From assembly GCA_963836195.1 (NCBI GenBank), contig CAWIIX010000002.1:1-64000 (forward strand): a stretch of DNA of 64,000 nt. The letters are read 5' to 3'. A program made the translations under genes and the position numbers. Origin of the DNA: Trebonia sp963836195. GTDB taxonomy: Bacteria > Actinomycetota > Actinomycetes > Streptosporangiales > Streptosporangiaceae. Below the pieces are notes generated by a model. It was not told the origin of the DNA. It was given only the letters and a program-made list of their open reading frames with translations, and did not search any database. Of this stretch, positions 19,527 to 31,334 are shown piece after piece (the stretch's first letter is position 1; every line of letters starts with the position of its first letter).

Positions 19527-20942
19527 CTAGAGCGGGATGTTCTTGTGCTGACCGCGACGGTTCGGGGCGGCGGCGAACGCCGTGACCAGAACGGCGGCGG
19601 TATCGGCCGGGGAGATGATCTCGTCGACGACGCCGAGCTCGACCGCCCGGTCGAGGCCGCCGATCGTGGCCTCGTGCTCGGCCGCCAGCTCGGCCTCGGC
19701 CTCATGGAGCTGCTCGGCCGGGACGCCGGCGAGCTTCCGCTTGTGCAGCACGCGGACGGCCGCGACCGCGCCCATGACCGCGATCTCGGCTCCCGGCCAG
19801 GCGTACACCTTGGTCGCGCCGAGGGACTTGGAGTTCATCGCGATGTAAGCGCCGCCGTACGACTTGCGGGTCACCAGCGTCATCCGGGGCACCGAGGCCT
19901 CGGCGAAGGCGTGCAGCAGCTTCGCGCCGCGGCGGACCACGCCATCCCACTCCTGGCCGACGCCGGGAAGGTAGCCGGGCACGTCCACCAGGACCACCAG
20001 CGGCACCCCGAAGGCGTCGCAGAACCGCACGAAGCGGGCGGCCTTCTCGGCCGACGCCGAGTCCAGGCAGCCGCCCAGGCGCATCGGGTTGTTCGCGATG
20101 ACGCCGACCGTCCGCCCGCCGAGGCGGCCGAGGATGGTCACGATGTTCGGCGCCCACCGCGGGTGCAGCTCGATCCCCTTGTCGTCAAGCAGCGCCGAGG
20201 TGACCGAGTGGACGTCGTAGGCGCGGCGCGCGGACTCCGGCAGCACCCCGGTCAGGTCCCGTCCGGCGACCGCCTCGACCGAGAACTTGCCCTGCTCGGA
20301 CAGCAGGGTCACCAGCGACCGGGCGTAGCCGAGCGCCTCGGCGTCGTCCGACGCGACCAGGTGAACCACCCCGGACCGGCGGCTGTGCACCTCCGGGCCG
20401 CCGAGGCGGATCATGTCGACGTCCTCGCCGGTCACCGAGCGGACCACGTCCGGCCCGGTCACGAAGATCCGGCCGGCGCTGGAGAGGATCACGATGTCGG
20501 TCAGGGCCGGGCCGTAGGCGGCGCCGCCCGCCGCCGGGCCGAGCACGACCGAGATCTGCGGCACCACGCCCGACGCGGCGGTCATGGCCGCGAAGACCGC
20601 GCCAACCCCGTCCAGCGAGGCGACGCCCTCGGCCAGCCGGGCGCCGCCGGAGTGCCACAGGCCGATGATCGGCACGCCCCGGGCGATGGCCTCGTCGTAG
20701 GCGGCCACCAGCACCGCGCACCCCTCGGTGCCCATCGCGCCGCCCTGGACGCGCGGGTCGGAGGCGAACGCGACCGCGCCGGACCCGTCGATCAGGCCCG
20801 CCGCGGCGACCGCGCCCGAGCCCTCGTGCGGGACCGTGGTCAGCACCGACATCGTCTCGGGGTCGAAGAGCGCGGTGAGCCGGGCGATCGGGTCGCGCGG
20901 CAGGTGCGCCTGGGCGGTCGGCGTGTCGGATACAGCAGTCAT
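19527..20942 (-). CDS. Acyl-CoA carboxyltransferase beta subunit (AccD/PccB type)
   Basis: Carboxyltransferase half of acetyl- or propionyl-CoA carboxylase. It transfers CO2 from biotin to acyl-CoA to make malonyl-CoA for the neighbouring FAS-II enzymes. Two crotonase-like halves are visible: the oxyanion-hole stretch GSGAVAFASDPRVQGGAMG and the C-terminal GGCLDSASAEKAARFVRFCD followed by VDVPGYLPGVGQE. No N-terminal zinc finger is present. At 471 residues it is shorter than PccB. It is the last gene of the fab operon, starting just five bases after the fabF stop. The biotin carboxylase partner is not in the window. Confidence 0.85.
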   Translation of the reverse strand: MTAVSDTPTAQAHLPRDPIARLTALFDPETMSVLTTVPHEGSGAVAAAGLIDGSGAVAFASDPRVQGGAMGTEGCAVLVAAYDEAIARGVPIIGLWHSGGARLAEGVASLDGVGAVFAAMTAASGVVPQISVVLGPAAGGAAYGPALTDIVILSSAGRIFVTGPDVVRSVTGEDVDMIRLGGPEVHSRRSGVVHLVASDDAEALGYARSLVTLLSEQGKFSVEAVAGRDLTGVLPESARRAYDVHSVTSALLDDKGIELHPRWAPNIVTILGRLGGRTVGVIANNPMRLGGCLDSASAEKAARFVRFCDAFGVPLVVLVDVPGYLPGVGQEWDGVVRRGAKLLHAFAEASVPRMTLVTRKSYGGAYIAMNSKSLGATKVYAWPGAEIAVMGAVAAVRVLHKRKLAGVPAEQLHEAEAELAAEHEATIGGLDRAVELGVVDEIISPADTAAVLVTAFAAAPNRRGQHKNIPL

Positions 20943-20947
20943 CGCGA

Positions 20948-22240
20948 TCAGGCCTCCGCAGCCGTCGGGGAAGTCGAGGAAGGGGCAACGTACTCGGTGA
21001 ACGCGAGCGCCACATTGTGCCCGCCGAAGCCGAACGCGTCGTTGAGCACCGCCATCGGCGCGTCGGCGGTCCGCGGCGCGAGCGGGCGCGGCTTGGTGGC
21101 GACGTCGATGGCGAGGTCGTCGTCGGGGTCTTCGAGGTTGATGGTCGGCGGCGCGACCCGGTCCCGCAGCGCGAGGATGGCCGCCACCGTCTCGACCGCG
21201 CCCGCCCCGCCCAGCAGGTGGCCGGTCATCGACTTGGTGGCCGACACCACCACGTGCGGCGCGTCCGACCCGAGCGCGGTCTCGATCGCCCGCGCCTCGA
21301 GCGGGTCGCCGCCCGGGGTGGAGGTGGCGTGCGCGTTGATGTGCACCACCTGGCCGGGGGAGATGCCCGCGTCCTTCATCGCCGCGTTGATCGCGAACGT
21401 CACGCCCTCGCCGTCAGGCGCGCCGAGTGAGATGTGGTGCGCGTCGGACGAGTACCCGGCACCGGCCGCCACCGCGTAGATGCGCGCGCCGCGGGCGAGC
21501 GCGTGCTCCTCGGACTCGAGGATGATCACGCCCGCGCCCTCGCCGAGCACGAACCCGTCGCGGCCCTTGTCGAACGGCCGCGAGGCCCGCTCGGGGTCGT
21601 CGTTCCTGGTCGACATGGCCCGCATGACCGCGAACGCCCCGACGTTGAGGGCCATGATCGCCGCCTCGGCGCCGCCGGCGATCACCACGTCGGCCCGCCC
21701 CGAGCGGATCATGTCGATGCCGTACCCGATCGACTCGGCACCGGACGCGCACGCGCTCACCAGCGCGTGCGCCCCGGCCTTGGCGCCGAACTCGATGCTG
21801 ATCCAGCCGGCCGCGCCGTTCGGCATCAGCATCGGGACGGTGTAGGGCGAGATGCGCTCCCAGCCCTTCTGGTTCAGCGCGTCGTAGGCGGTGAGCGTGG
21901 AGCCGATGCCGCCGATCCCGCTGGTGACCGCGACGCCGAGCCGGTACGGCTCGACCTCGGGCGACCCGGCGTCGGCCCAGGCCTCGCGGGCCGCGACCAG
22001 CGCGAACTGCTCGCACCGGTCCATCTTGCGTGCCTGCACCCGGCCGACGGCGGCCACCGGGTCGACCGCGGCGGTGGCGGCGAACTTCACCGGCACCGTC
22101 TCGATCCAGGGCTCGGTGATGGTGCGCACGCCGCTGGTTCCCGCGAGCATCGCCGACCAGGTGGACGCGACATCACCACCGAGCGGCGTGGTCGCGCCGA
22201 GCCCCGTGACGACGACGCTGACCTGACGGTTGTTGCCCAC
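20948..22240 (-). CDS. fabF: 3-oxoacyl-ACP synthase II
   Basis: Condensing enzyme that extends acyl-ACP with malonyl-ACP. The nucleophile Cys (about C164) lies in SACASGAESIG, and the catalytic histidines are in NAHATSTPGGD and TKSMTGHLLGG. GTG at 22240 has GGAGG six to ten bases upstream, so it is chosen over the GTG at 22252, whose own codons contain that Shine-Dalgarno. The product is 430 residues. It lies downstream of acpP and 5 bases upstream of the carboxyltransferase gene in the FAS-II operon. Confidence 0.95.
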   Translation of the reverse strand: MGNNRQVSVVVTGLGATTPLGGDVASTWSAMLAGTSGVRTITEPWIETVPVKFAATAAVDPVAAVGRVQARKMDRCEQFALVAAREAWADAGSPEVEPYRLGVAVTSGIGGIGSTLTAYDALNQKGWERISPYTVPMLMPNGAAGWISIEFGAKAGAHALVSACASGAESIGYGIDMIRSGRADVVIAGGAEAAIMALNVGAFAVMRAMSTRNDDPERASRPFDKGRDGFVLGEGAGVIILESEEHALARGARIYAVAAGAGYSSDAHHISLGAPDGEGVTFAINAAMKDAGISPGQVVHINAHATSTPGGDPLEARAIETALGSDAPHVVVSATKSMTGHLLGGAGAVETVAAILALRDRVAPPTINLEDPDDDLAIDVATKPRPLAPRTADAPMAVLNDAFGFGGHNVALAFTEYVAPSSTSPTAAEA

Positions 22241-22344
22241 TGCAACCTCCACGACTACGAATGACTAACGACGACTGCTCGGCCCGGAAGAGACCCAGGA
22301 GAGCCCCGGAGACCCGAGAGCCCCGGAAGGGCCGTGGAGCTAGC

Positions 22345-22584
22345 TCAGGAGCTCTTGGACACGAAGTTGACGACGTCCTGGACGGTCTTCAGGTCCTTGA
22401 GCTGCTCGTCCGGGATCTCGACGCCGAACTTGTCCTGCGCGGCGACCGCGATCTCGACCATGGACAGCGAGTCGATGTCGAGGTCGTCGACGAAGTTGGC
22501 CGCAGGGGTCACTTCGTCGGCCGGCGTGCCGGCGATCTCTTCGATGATTTCCGCGAGTCCGGCCAGAATCTCCTGGTCAGTCAC
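22345..22584 (-). CDS. acpP: Acyl carrier protein
   Basis: 79 residues, acidic, four-helix carrier for growing acyl chains. The phosphopantetheine attachment Ser is S39 in DLDIDSLSMVEI. The sequence is preceded on the minus strand by AAAAGGAGCAACTAGTG, giving a strong ribosome binding site at the right distance. It lies between fabH and fabF, as in Streptomyces. Confidence 0.97.
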   Translation of the reverse strand: MTDQEILAGLAEIIEEIAGTPADEVTPAANFVDDLDIDSLSMVEIAVAAQDKFGVEIPDEQLKDLKTVQDVVNFVSKSS

Positions 22585-22642
22585 TAGTTGCTCCTTTTGA
22601 TTGACAATGTGAAAGGTGTAAAGCGATGTTGCGATGGCGCGG

Positions 22643-23590
22643 CTAGGGTACCGTGACGACCTGCGCCGCGTAGGACAGCCCGGCGCCGAACGCCAGCAGC
22701 AGAGCCGGCTTTCCCGGCTGCAGCCGGCCCTGCTCCGCCATCCTGGACAGCGCCAGCGGGATCGAGGCGGACGACGTGTTCCCGGCCGTGATGATGTCGT
22801 CGGCCACGCGGTCCCTGGGGATGCCGAGCTTCTTGGCGATGGCCTCGATGATGCGCAGGTTCGCCTGGTGCGGGATAAAGGCCGAAATGTCGGCCGGCGA
22901 CACCCCCGCCCGACGGCACGCCTCGAGCGCCACCGGGGCCAGCGCCGTGGTCGCCCAGCGGAACACGGCCTGACCGTCCTGGGTCAGCTTCCCGGTCCGT
23001 CCCTCGATCACGATCTTGTGGGCCTGGTCGCCCGCGCTGCCCCAGACGATGGGCCCGATCCCGGACGGCTCCCCGTCCGCGGCCGCCCCGACCACGGCCG
23101 CCCCGGCCCCGTCGGCGAAGATGATGCAGGTCGACCGGTCGGACCAGTCCATCCACGACGTCATCTTCTCCGCGCCGATCACCAGCGCGTTGCGCACGCT
23201 GCCCGCGCGCACCGAGTCGGCCGCGGCGCCGACCGCATAGCAGAATCCGGCGCAGGCGGCGTTGAGGTCGTACGCGCCCGGCGCGACGATGCCGAGCCGG
23301 TAGGCGACGGTCGCCGAGACCGTCGGCATCAGCGACTCCGGGCTGCACGTCGCGACCGTCACCAGGTCGATGTCGGACGGCTCGAGCCCGCTCGCCGCCA
23401 GCGCCTTCGCGCCCGCCGCCTCGGCCATGTCGGCCACGGTCTCGTCGTCGCGCGCGAACCGCCGCTCCCGGATGCCGACCCGGGTCCTGATCCACTCGTC
23501 GTTGGTGTCGACGAGCTTGGCCAGGTCGTCGTTGGTGACCACCCTGTCCGGCTGGTAGCCGCCGAATCCGAGGATCTTCGCTCCGGTCAT
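22643..23590 (-). CDS. fabH: 3-oxoacyl-ACP synthase III
   Basis: Starts fatty acid synthesis by condensing acyl-CoA primers with malonyl-ACP. The catalytic triad is visible as C113 in AACAGF, His in IPHQANLRI and Asn in AGNTSSASI. The ATG at 23590 begins two bases after the fabD stop with GGGAG nine bases upstream. The length is 315 residues, standard for FabH. A reading frame remains open further upstream, but this is fabD antisense-free overlap in another frame and not part of FabH. Confidence 0.95.
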   Translation of the reverse strand: MTGAKILGFGGYQPDRVVTNDDLAKLVDTNDEWIRTRVGIRERRFARDDETVADMAEAAGAKALAASGLEPSDIDLVTVATCSPESLMPTVSATVAYRLGIVAPGAYDLNAACAGFCYAVGAAADSVRAGSVRNALVIGAEKMTSWMDWSDRSTCIIFADGAGAAVVGAAADGEPSGIGPIVWGSAGDQAHKIVIEGRTGKLTQDGQAVFRWATTALAPVALEACRRAGVSPADISAFIPHQANLRIIEAIAKKLGIPRDRVADDIITAGNTSSASIPLALSRMAEQGRLQPGKPALLLAFGAGLSYAAQVVTVP

Positions 23591-23592
23591 GC

Positions 23593-24798
23593 TCACGACT
23601 CCCTTCGCTGGGTCGGCTGCAGGCGGACCAGTGGCTGACCCTCGCTGACCGGATCGCCGTCTTCGACCAGCCACTCCACCACCACGGCGTCGTGCGGCGC
23701 GGTCACCGGCTTCTCGCCGCCGCGGGCGGCGACGCGGGCCAGCACGTCGCCCGCGCACACCATCGTCGCGCCGGCCGGCGTCGTCCTGCTGCCCGTCTCG
23801 TCCGAGACCAAACGGGCGGTCCCGGCCCCCGGTGACACCACGATCATCCAGTCGGGGCCCGATCCGTCCGAGTTCGCGGCGTACCCGTTGGTCGCCGTCG
23901 CGTGCGCCGCGATCAGCGCCCTGGCCGCGTCGAGCTGGTCCGGGGTCTTGAGCGCGAGCAGTTCGACCCCGGGCAGCGCGCGCTTGGCCATGCCGGTCAG
24001 CGTGCCGCCCGGGACGAGCTCGATCATCGCGGTCACGTTGATGTCGGACATGGTGGCCATGCACAGATCCCAGCGGACCGGGTTGGCGACCTGGTGGACG
24101 ATCCGTTCCACCCAGGCCGGGCCGGAGGTGACGACGGCGCCGTCGCGGTTGGACAGCAGGGTGATGACCGGGTCGTGCACGGCGACGCCGGCCGCGGCCG
24201 CCACCAGCGCGTCGACCGCCGGCGCCATGTGCTTGGTGTGGAACGCGCCCGCCACCCGCAGGGGCCGCAGCCGCGCGCCGGCCGGCGGGTTGGCGGCGAA
24301 CTCGGCCAGCTGCTCGAGGGTGCCGCCGGCCACGATCTGCCCGGCCGCGTTGATGTTGGCGGGGGTGAGCCCGGCCTCGGCGATCGCCGCCAGCACGGCC
24401 GACTCGGCGCCGCCGAGGACTGCGGTCATGCCGGTCGCCTCGGCGTCGCAGGCCGCGGCCATCGACTCGCCCCGGACCCGGGTCAGCCGGATGGCATCGG
24501 CGGCGGTCAGCACGCCCGCGATCGCGCCCGCCGCGAGCTCGCCGACGCTGTGGCCGGCGGCCGCGTCCGGCTCGCCCAGCAGCCCGGCGACCGCGATGGC
24601 GGAGGCGACGAGCAGCGGCTGGGCGACGGCGGTGTCGGTGATCTCTTCCGCGCTGCCGGTCGTGCCAAGCCTGATCAGGTCCCGGCCCGCCAGCTCCGAC
24701 CAGGCGCCGAACTGCTCGGCCAGACCGGGTATCTCGAGCCAGGGGGTCAGGAATCCGGGGGTCTGCGCGCCCTGCCCTGGCGCTGTGAAGATGAGCAC
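23593..24798 (-). CDS. fabD: Malonyl-CoA:ACP transacylase with C-terminal biotinyl/lipoyl-like domain
   Basis: Loads malonyl groups onto ACP. GQGAQ near residue 9, the nucleophile S84 in GHSVGE, and H187 in GAFHTKHM match the family. At 401 residues it is about 85 longer than ordinary FabD. Residues 318-396 look like a barrel-sandwich domain of the biotinyl/lipoyl kind (VSPGAGT, then TAPHDAVVVEWLVEDGDPV, then EGQPLVRL). The position of the modified lysine (AMKM in biotin carriers) reads ARGG, so the domain cannot be biotinylated at the usual place. It is first in the fab operon, with a GTG start and AAGG eight to twelve bases upstream. Confidence 0.9.
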   Translation of the reverse strand: MLIFTAPGQGAQTPGFLTPWLEIPGLAEQFGAWSELAGRDLIRLGTTGSAEEITDTAVAQPLLVASAIAVAGLLGEPDAAAGHSVGELAAGAIAGVLTAADAIRLTRVRGESMAAACDAEATGMTAVLGGAESAVLAAIAEAGLTPANINAAGQIVAGGTLEQLAEFAANPPAGARLRPLRVAGAFHTKHMAPAVDALVAAAAGVAVHDPVITLLSNRDGAVVTSGPAWVERIVHQVANPVRWDLCMATMSDINVTAMIELVPGGTLTGMAKRALPGVELLALKTPDQLDAARALIAAHATATNGYAANSDGSGPDWMIVVSPGAGTARLVSDETGSRTTPAGATMVCAGDVLARVAARGGEKPVTAPHDAVVVEWLVEDGDPVSEGQPLVRLQPTQRRES

Positions 24799-24977
24799 AT
24801 CGTTAACCTTGCCCTGTAGAGACCCGCCACACCGATATCGAACGATACGAAGTTAACGTTCCCAAGTTTGTAGAATACCTCTAAATATCGTTAACCGTCT
24901 AGTCACCGCACGGTCACCCGGGGCGTTCCGGCGCGGCTGGATCCCCGCGCCGGGCGGGCCTGCGGGCCGGGCGCGCC
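24799..24977 (-). promoter_or_regulatory. fab operon promoter region with three GTTAAC palindromes
   Basis: AT-rich stretch upstream of fabD. GTTAAC occurs at 24802-24807, 24852-24857 and 24890-24895; the second lies within GAACGATACGAAGTTAACGTTC whose ends are inverted. These are candidate operators, possibly for the FasR-like protein encoded at 26859-28052, but the binding sequence of that protein cannot be deduced here. Confidence 0.4.
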
Positions 24978-25391
24978 TCAGTCCGGCCCGTACCAGCGCA
25001 GCGCCTGCCCGGTGACGCCGGCGATGGTGGCGAAGTCGCGATCGTGGTGGAGCAGCGTCAGGCCGAACAGCTCGGCGGTGGCGGCGATGACGAGATCGAC
25101 CGGCCCGGCGCCCCGGTGCTGGCCGACCGCGGTGAGCTCGCCCTGCACCGCCCAGGCGCGGGCGTACGCGCCGTCGTGCACCGGGACCCAGCAGAACGCG
25201 GCCCGCAGGTTCTCGATCGTGTCGGCTCGGTCCTGGGCGGATCTGACACTGTAGAAAAACTCCAACTCCGTGATCGGGCAGATCGCCATCAGTCCCGCCG
25301 CAACCGCCTGATCCCAGCCGAACGACTCCGCCCCCGGCCGCATCAGCCGGGCCAAGGCGCTCGTGTCGATCAGGAACTGGGCCGGCGTCAT
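24978..25391 (-). CDS. vapC: PIN-domain toxin, VapC family
   Basis: Probable RNase toxin of a type II toxin-antitoxin pair. Acidic residues of the PIN active site are visible: D9 in FLIDTSALARL, E in CPITELEFFYS near residue 43, and the Asp in GPVDLVIAATAELFG near residue 100. At 137 residues the length is standard. The ATG overlaps the vapB stop by four bases, the usual coupling. It lies between the fab operon and its likely regulator, which suggests later insertion. Confidence 0.88.
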   Translation of the reverse strand: MTPAQFLIDTSALARLMRPGAESFGWDQAVAAGLMAICPITELEFFYSVRSAQDRADTIENLRAAFCWVPVHDGAYARAWAVQGELTAVGQHRGAGPVDLVIAATAELFGLTLLHHDRDFATIAGVTGQALRWYGPD

Positions 25392-25609
25392 CGCCGGTAG
25401 CGCTGTTTGTCCTGAAGCAGGGCGAGATCGAAGGCGCCCTCCGTTGCCGCGTCTCGCAGCCTGGTCAGCGCCACCGCCCGCCTTCGGTTCGCCAGCACCT
25501 CCCGGAGCGCGGCGTTGACGGTGTCCTTCTTCGTGGTGGTCCCCAGCTCCTTGGCAACGCTCGCCATGAGCTCGTCGTCGAGGTCAATCACGGTCCTGGC
25601 CACAACCAC
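25388..25609 (-). CDS. vapB: Antitoxin of VapB type
   Basis: 73 residues. The N-terminal strand and helices RTVIDLDDELMASVAKEL and TKKDTVNAALREVL form a ribbon-helix-helix DNA-binding fold; the C-terminal part would wrap the toxin. The gene precedes and overlaps vapC. The promoter just upstream contains TGATAT-cccatctt-ATATCA (25637-25656), a likely operator for toxin-antitoxin autoregulation. Confidence 0.85.
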   Translation of the reverse strand: MVVARTVIDLDDELMASVAKELGTTTKKDTVNAALREVLANRRRAVALTRLRDAATEGAFDLALLQDKQRYRR

Positions 25610-25636
25610 CTCCGATATATCAACTCACAGCCAAAT

Positions 25637-25656
25637 GATATCCCATCTTATATCAC
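25637..25656. promoter_or_regulatory. Inverted repeat in the vapBC promoter
   Basis: TGATAT and ATATCA separated by eight bases, about 30 bases upstream of the vapB start, in a very AT-rich patch. Ribbon-helix-helix antitoxins bind such sites. Confidence 0.45.
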
Positions 25657-25702
25657 CCCCATTCTCTCGAACACTCAATCGGGCGCTGTATCCTCCAGGA
25701 TC

Positions 25703-26787
25703 ATGATCGGCAGCATCGGCGCGCGCATCTCGCTCGGCACCTTCCCGACCCCGCTCGAGCCTGCGCCCCGGCTGGCGGCCGCCATCGGCCTGCCGGCCGA
25801 TCGGCTGTGGATCAAGCGGGACGATCTGATCGGCCTCGGCGGCGGCGGCAACAAGGTCCGCAAGCTGGAGCGCACCCTGGCCGCCGCGCTGCGCGACGGC
25901 GCCGACTGCCTCGTCACCACCGGCGCGGCTCAGTCGAACCATGCCCGGCTGACCGCCGCGGCCGGCGCCCGGCTCGGCCTGCCCGTCACCCTCGTGCTGG
26001 CCGGCAACCCCGGGGGCCCCGCCGAGGCGCCGGCGGGCAACCTGCTGCTCGATGAGATCTTCGGCGCGCGCATCCGGTGGGCCGGCGACGCCGACGACAC
26101 CCGCCTGGCCGCCATCGCCGACGAGACGGCGGCCGAGCTCGCGTCGTCCGGCGCGCACCCCGCGGTGATCCCCTTCGGCGGCAGCAACCGCGACGGCGCC
26201 CTGGCCTACGTCGACGCCGCCCGCGAACTGCGCGACCAGCTGCGAATACGCAGGCTCGCGACCAGCGGCAGGCGACGTCCGTCGTCGCCGTCGGCTCGGG
26301 CGGCACGATGGCCGGGCTGGTGGCCGAGCTCGGGCCCGGGCACGTCCTCGGCGTGCACGCAGGCGCGGTCGCGGCACCAGCCGAGGCGGTCGCCGCGCTC
26401 GCCTCAACGATCACCGCCGAACCCCAGAACCCGCACGCGCTGCGGCTGCGCACCGACCTGGTCGGCGCCGGCTACGGCCGCCTGACCGAGCCCGCCGCCG
26501 CCGCCATCCGGCTGGCCGCGCGCACCGAGGGCATCGTGCTCGACCCCACCTACACCGGCCGGGCCATGGCCGGCCTCATCGCCGCCGCCCGCGACGGCGA
26601 CCTCGGCCGGGCCGCGCCGGTCGTGTTCTGGCACACCGGCGGCCTGCCCGGCCTCTTCGGCCACCCCGACATTCAAAAGCTTTTATCCCGAACGGACCCT
26701 GGCTCCGCCCCGTCCGCCCCATGCCCCCGTCCAGTGGCCGACCGCCACCGTCCGCCGAAAACCGCCGGCCCCAACAGCACACGATGA
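25703..26787 (+). CDS. D-cysteine desulfhydrase / ACC deaminase family PLP enzyme (single-base frameshift)
   Basis: Pyridoxal-phosphate enzyme of the tryptophan synthase beta fold that would release ammonia and a keto acid from an amino acid. The N-terminal half shows GTFPTPLEPAPRLA, the cofactor lysine in GGGGNKVRKLE near residue 50 and the substrate loop TTGAAQSNHARL. The C-terminal half (SVVAVGSGGTMAGLVAELG and VFWHTGGLPGLF) is in the next frame. One missing base near 26242 in CAGCTGCG joins them, giving 361 residues. Whether it acts on D-cysteine or aminocyclopropane carboxylate is not decided. The last 25 residues after LFGHPDIQKLL are poorly conserved. Confidence 0.78.
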
Positions 26788-26858
26788 CGCGCCCCGGCCC
26801 CCGGACCGCCGGCAAACGCGGCCAGCCGCGCCTCCCCGCACCGGAAACGTCGCCCGGC

Positions 26859-28052
26859 CTAGCCGCGCCGCCCGGCCAGCCGCCCGAGGATGATCGCGGT
26901 CCAGACGGTGAACCCGTCCCGGCCCTCGGACACCGTGTAGCCGGTGAGCTCGGTGACGCGCTTGAGCCGGTACCTGACCGTGTTCGGGTGGACGAACAGC
27001 ATCCGGGCGCTGGCCTCAAGCGACGACCCCTGCTCGAGGTACGCGGTGAGCGTGTCGAGCAGGGCCGGGCCGCCCGCCAGCAGCGGCTCGTAGACCTGCG
27101 CGACCAGGATCCGGACGGCGTCCGCGTCGCCGTCGAGGGCGCGCTCCGGCAGCAGCTCGTCCGCGCCGACCGGGCGGGGCGCCTCCGGCCAGGCCGGCGC
27201 CGCCCGCAGGGCGGCCAGGGCGGCCCGGGCCGAGCGCGAGGCCGACTGCAGCTCCCGCACCGTCGGGCCGACCACCAGCGGGCCGCCGCCGAACAGCCCG
27301 GACAGCTTCTCGGCGGCGGCCATCGGGTCGCTGGTGCCGCCGAGGACCACGATCAGCCGCCCGCCCTGCACGCCCGCGATCAGGTCGAACCGCGCCCGGC
27401 GGGCCGCCGCCCGCAGCTCGTCGATGACGGGCTCGGCGTCGTCCCCGTCGACCGTGCCGACGATGACCGTGACCGGCGACGAGGACCAGTTCAGGGCCGA
27501 TGCCCAGGAGTTGAGCGACTCGGCCCCCTCGCCCCGGACCAGCGAGTCGACCACCAGGGCCTCCAGGCGGGCGTCCCAGGCGCCCCGGGCCTCCGCCGTC
27601 CGCGCGTACACCTGGGCCGCGCTGAACGCGATCTCCCGCGCGTAGATCAGCACCGCCTCGTGCAGCTCCGCCTCCGCCCCCGGGGCGGCCAGCGTGTCCA
27701 CCTGGTCCTCGACGACGTCGATGATGACCCGGACCATCTCCACCGCGTGCTGCAGCGACACCGCGCGGGCGAGCTCACGGGGCGCGGTCCCGAACACCTC
27801 GGTGGCGGCGGGCCGGGTCCGTTCCGGATGCCTGATCCAGTCGGCGAACGCCGCGATGCCGGCCTGCGCGACCAGGCCGAGCCACGACCGGTTCTCGGCC
27901 GACATCTTCCTGAACCACGGCAGCCGCTCGTCCATCGCCGCGATCGCGGCCGTGCCGAGCGCGCCCATCGCCCGCTCGATCCGCGCCACCGTCTCCGGGT
28001 GCACCCGCGCGTCGCCATTCCCGCCCGCCGCGACCTGCCGTTTCGCCGCCAC
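26859..28052 (-). CDS. PucR-family regulator, FasR-like
   Basis: Transcription factor with an N-terminal helical sensor part, a central GGDEF-like region and a C-terminal PucR helix-turn-helix (LDTLTAYLEQGSSLEASARMLFVHPNTVRYRLKRVTELTGY). In Streptomyces the PucR-type FasR lies upstream of fabD and activates the fab operon. Here a homologous layout is seen with vapBC and a PLP enzyme gene between. The GTG at 28052 (VAAKRQV) is preferred because a strong hairpin occupies 28100-28144, inside the longest possible reading frame. The match to FasR is inferred from family and position. Confidence 0.78.
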   Translation of the reverse strand: MAAKRQVAAGGNGDARVHPETVARIERAMGALGTAAIAAMDERLPWFRKMSAENRSWLGLVAQAGIAAFADWIRHPERTRPAATEVFGTAPRELARAVSLQHAVEMVRVIIDVVEDQVDTLAAPGAEAELHEAVLIYAREIAFSAAQVYARTAEARGAWDARLEALVVDSLVRGEGAESLNSWASALNWSSSPVTVIVGTVDGDDAEPVIDELRAAARRARFDLIAGVQGGRLIVVLGGTSDPMAAAEKLSGLFGGGPLVVGPTVRELQSASRSARAALAALRAAPAWPEAPRPVGADELLPERALDGDADAVRILVAQVYEPLLAGGPALLDTLTAYLEQGSSLEASARMLFVHPNTVRYRLKRVTELTGYTVSEGRDGFTVWTAIILGRLAGRRG

Positions 28053-28099
28053 CCTTTCAGAGTGCCACGAGTCCGGGGCGGAAACACCAGCCGGGCCGA

Positions 28100-28144
28100 C
28101 GAGCGCCCCGCCCGGCATCTCAAGACTGCCGGGCGGGGCGCTCG
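28100..28144. terminator. 18-bp perfect hairpin after aceE
   Basis: CGAGCGCCCCGCCCGGCA (28100-28117), a 9-base loop, then the exact complement at 28127-28144. It begins 22 bases after the aceE stop on the minus strand and separates aceE from the PucR gene. There is no T-tract, but the stem is strong. Confidence 0.75.
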
Positions 28145-28166
28145 CGGAAAGCAACGCCCGCGGTGG

Positions 28167-30920
<2,754 letters not shown>

Positions 30921-31334
30921 GGGGTAGCCTCGCCTTCCGCAGTTCGGCGGCTGTAGGCCGCGGATAGTTCGACTCGCTTGTACAGACCAATCTTCGTAGG
31001 TCTTGGCCTGATTTTCATCTCTACCAGACGGTAACCGGTCGTACCCCGTGGCGGGGTCACGGAGACGTCCACTCGGCGACGCCGATGCCCTTACCAGCGG
31101 CCTGGTGTCGCGGAACGCGACATTACCGGTTACGGTACGTATCAAGAGCTAGTCCAGGGAGCGTGCGGCCACCGACAAGAGGTCAACAATTTGCAGCGGT
31201 TTCCAGCGCTAGGCCGATTGCCACTTGCGCAAGGAGCCGACCCAGTGTGAACTGTCCCAACAAGAAGTACTGACGCGGCCGCTGGCGCGTCTCAGGTGAC
31301 AGCGGAAGCGGGGAAGGATTGGGGAGGAACGTCA
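30921..31334. promoter_or_regulatory. Divergent promoter region between aceE and the DUF3052 gene
   Basis: About 410 bases with no credible gene. GTAACCGGT at 31029-31037 and ACCGGTTAC at 31125-31133 are inverted copies about 95 bases apart, one near each transcription unit. They could bind a shared regulator. The stretch from 31110 to 31210 is AT-richer and should contain the promoters. Confidence 0.4.

Noticed and set aside
22643..24064. A longer FabH beginning within fabD
   Set aside because: The extra N-terminal part is Arg/Gly-rich shadow sequence of fabD; the conserved FabH start at 23590 has its own ribosome binding site.
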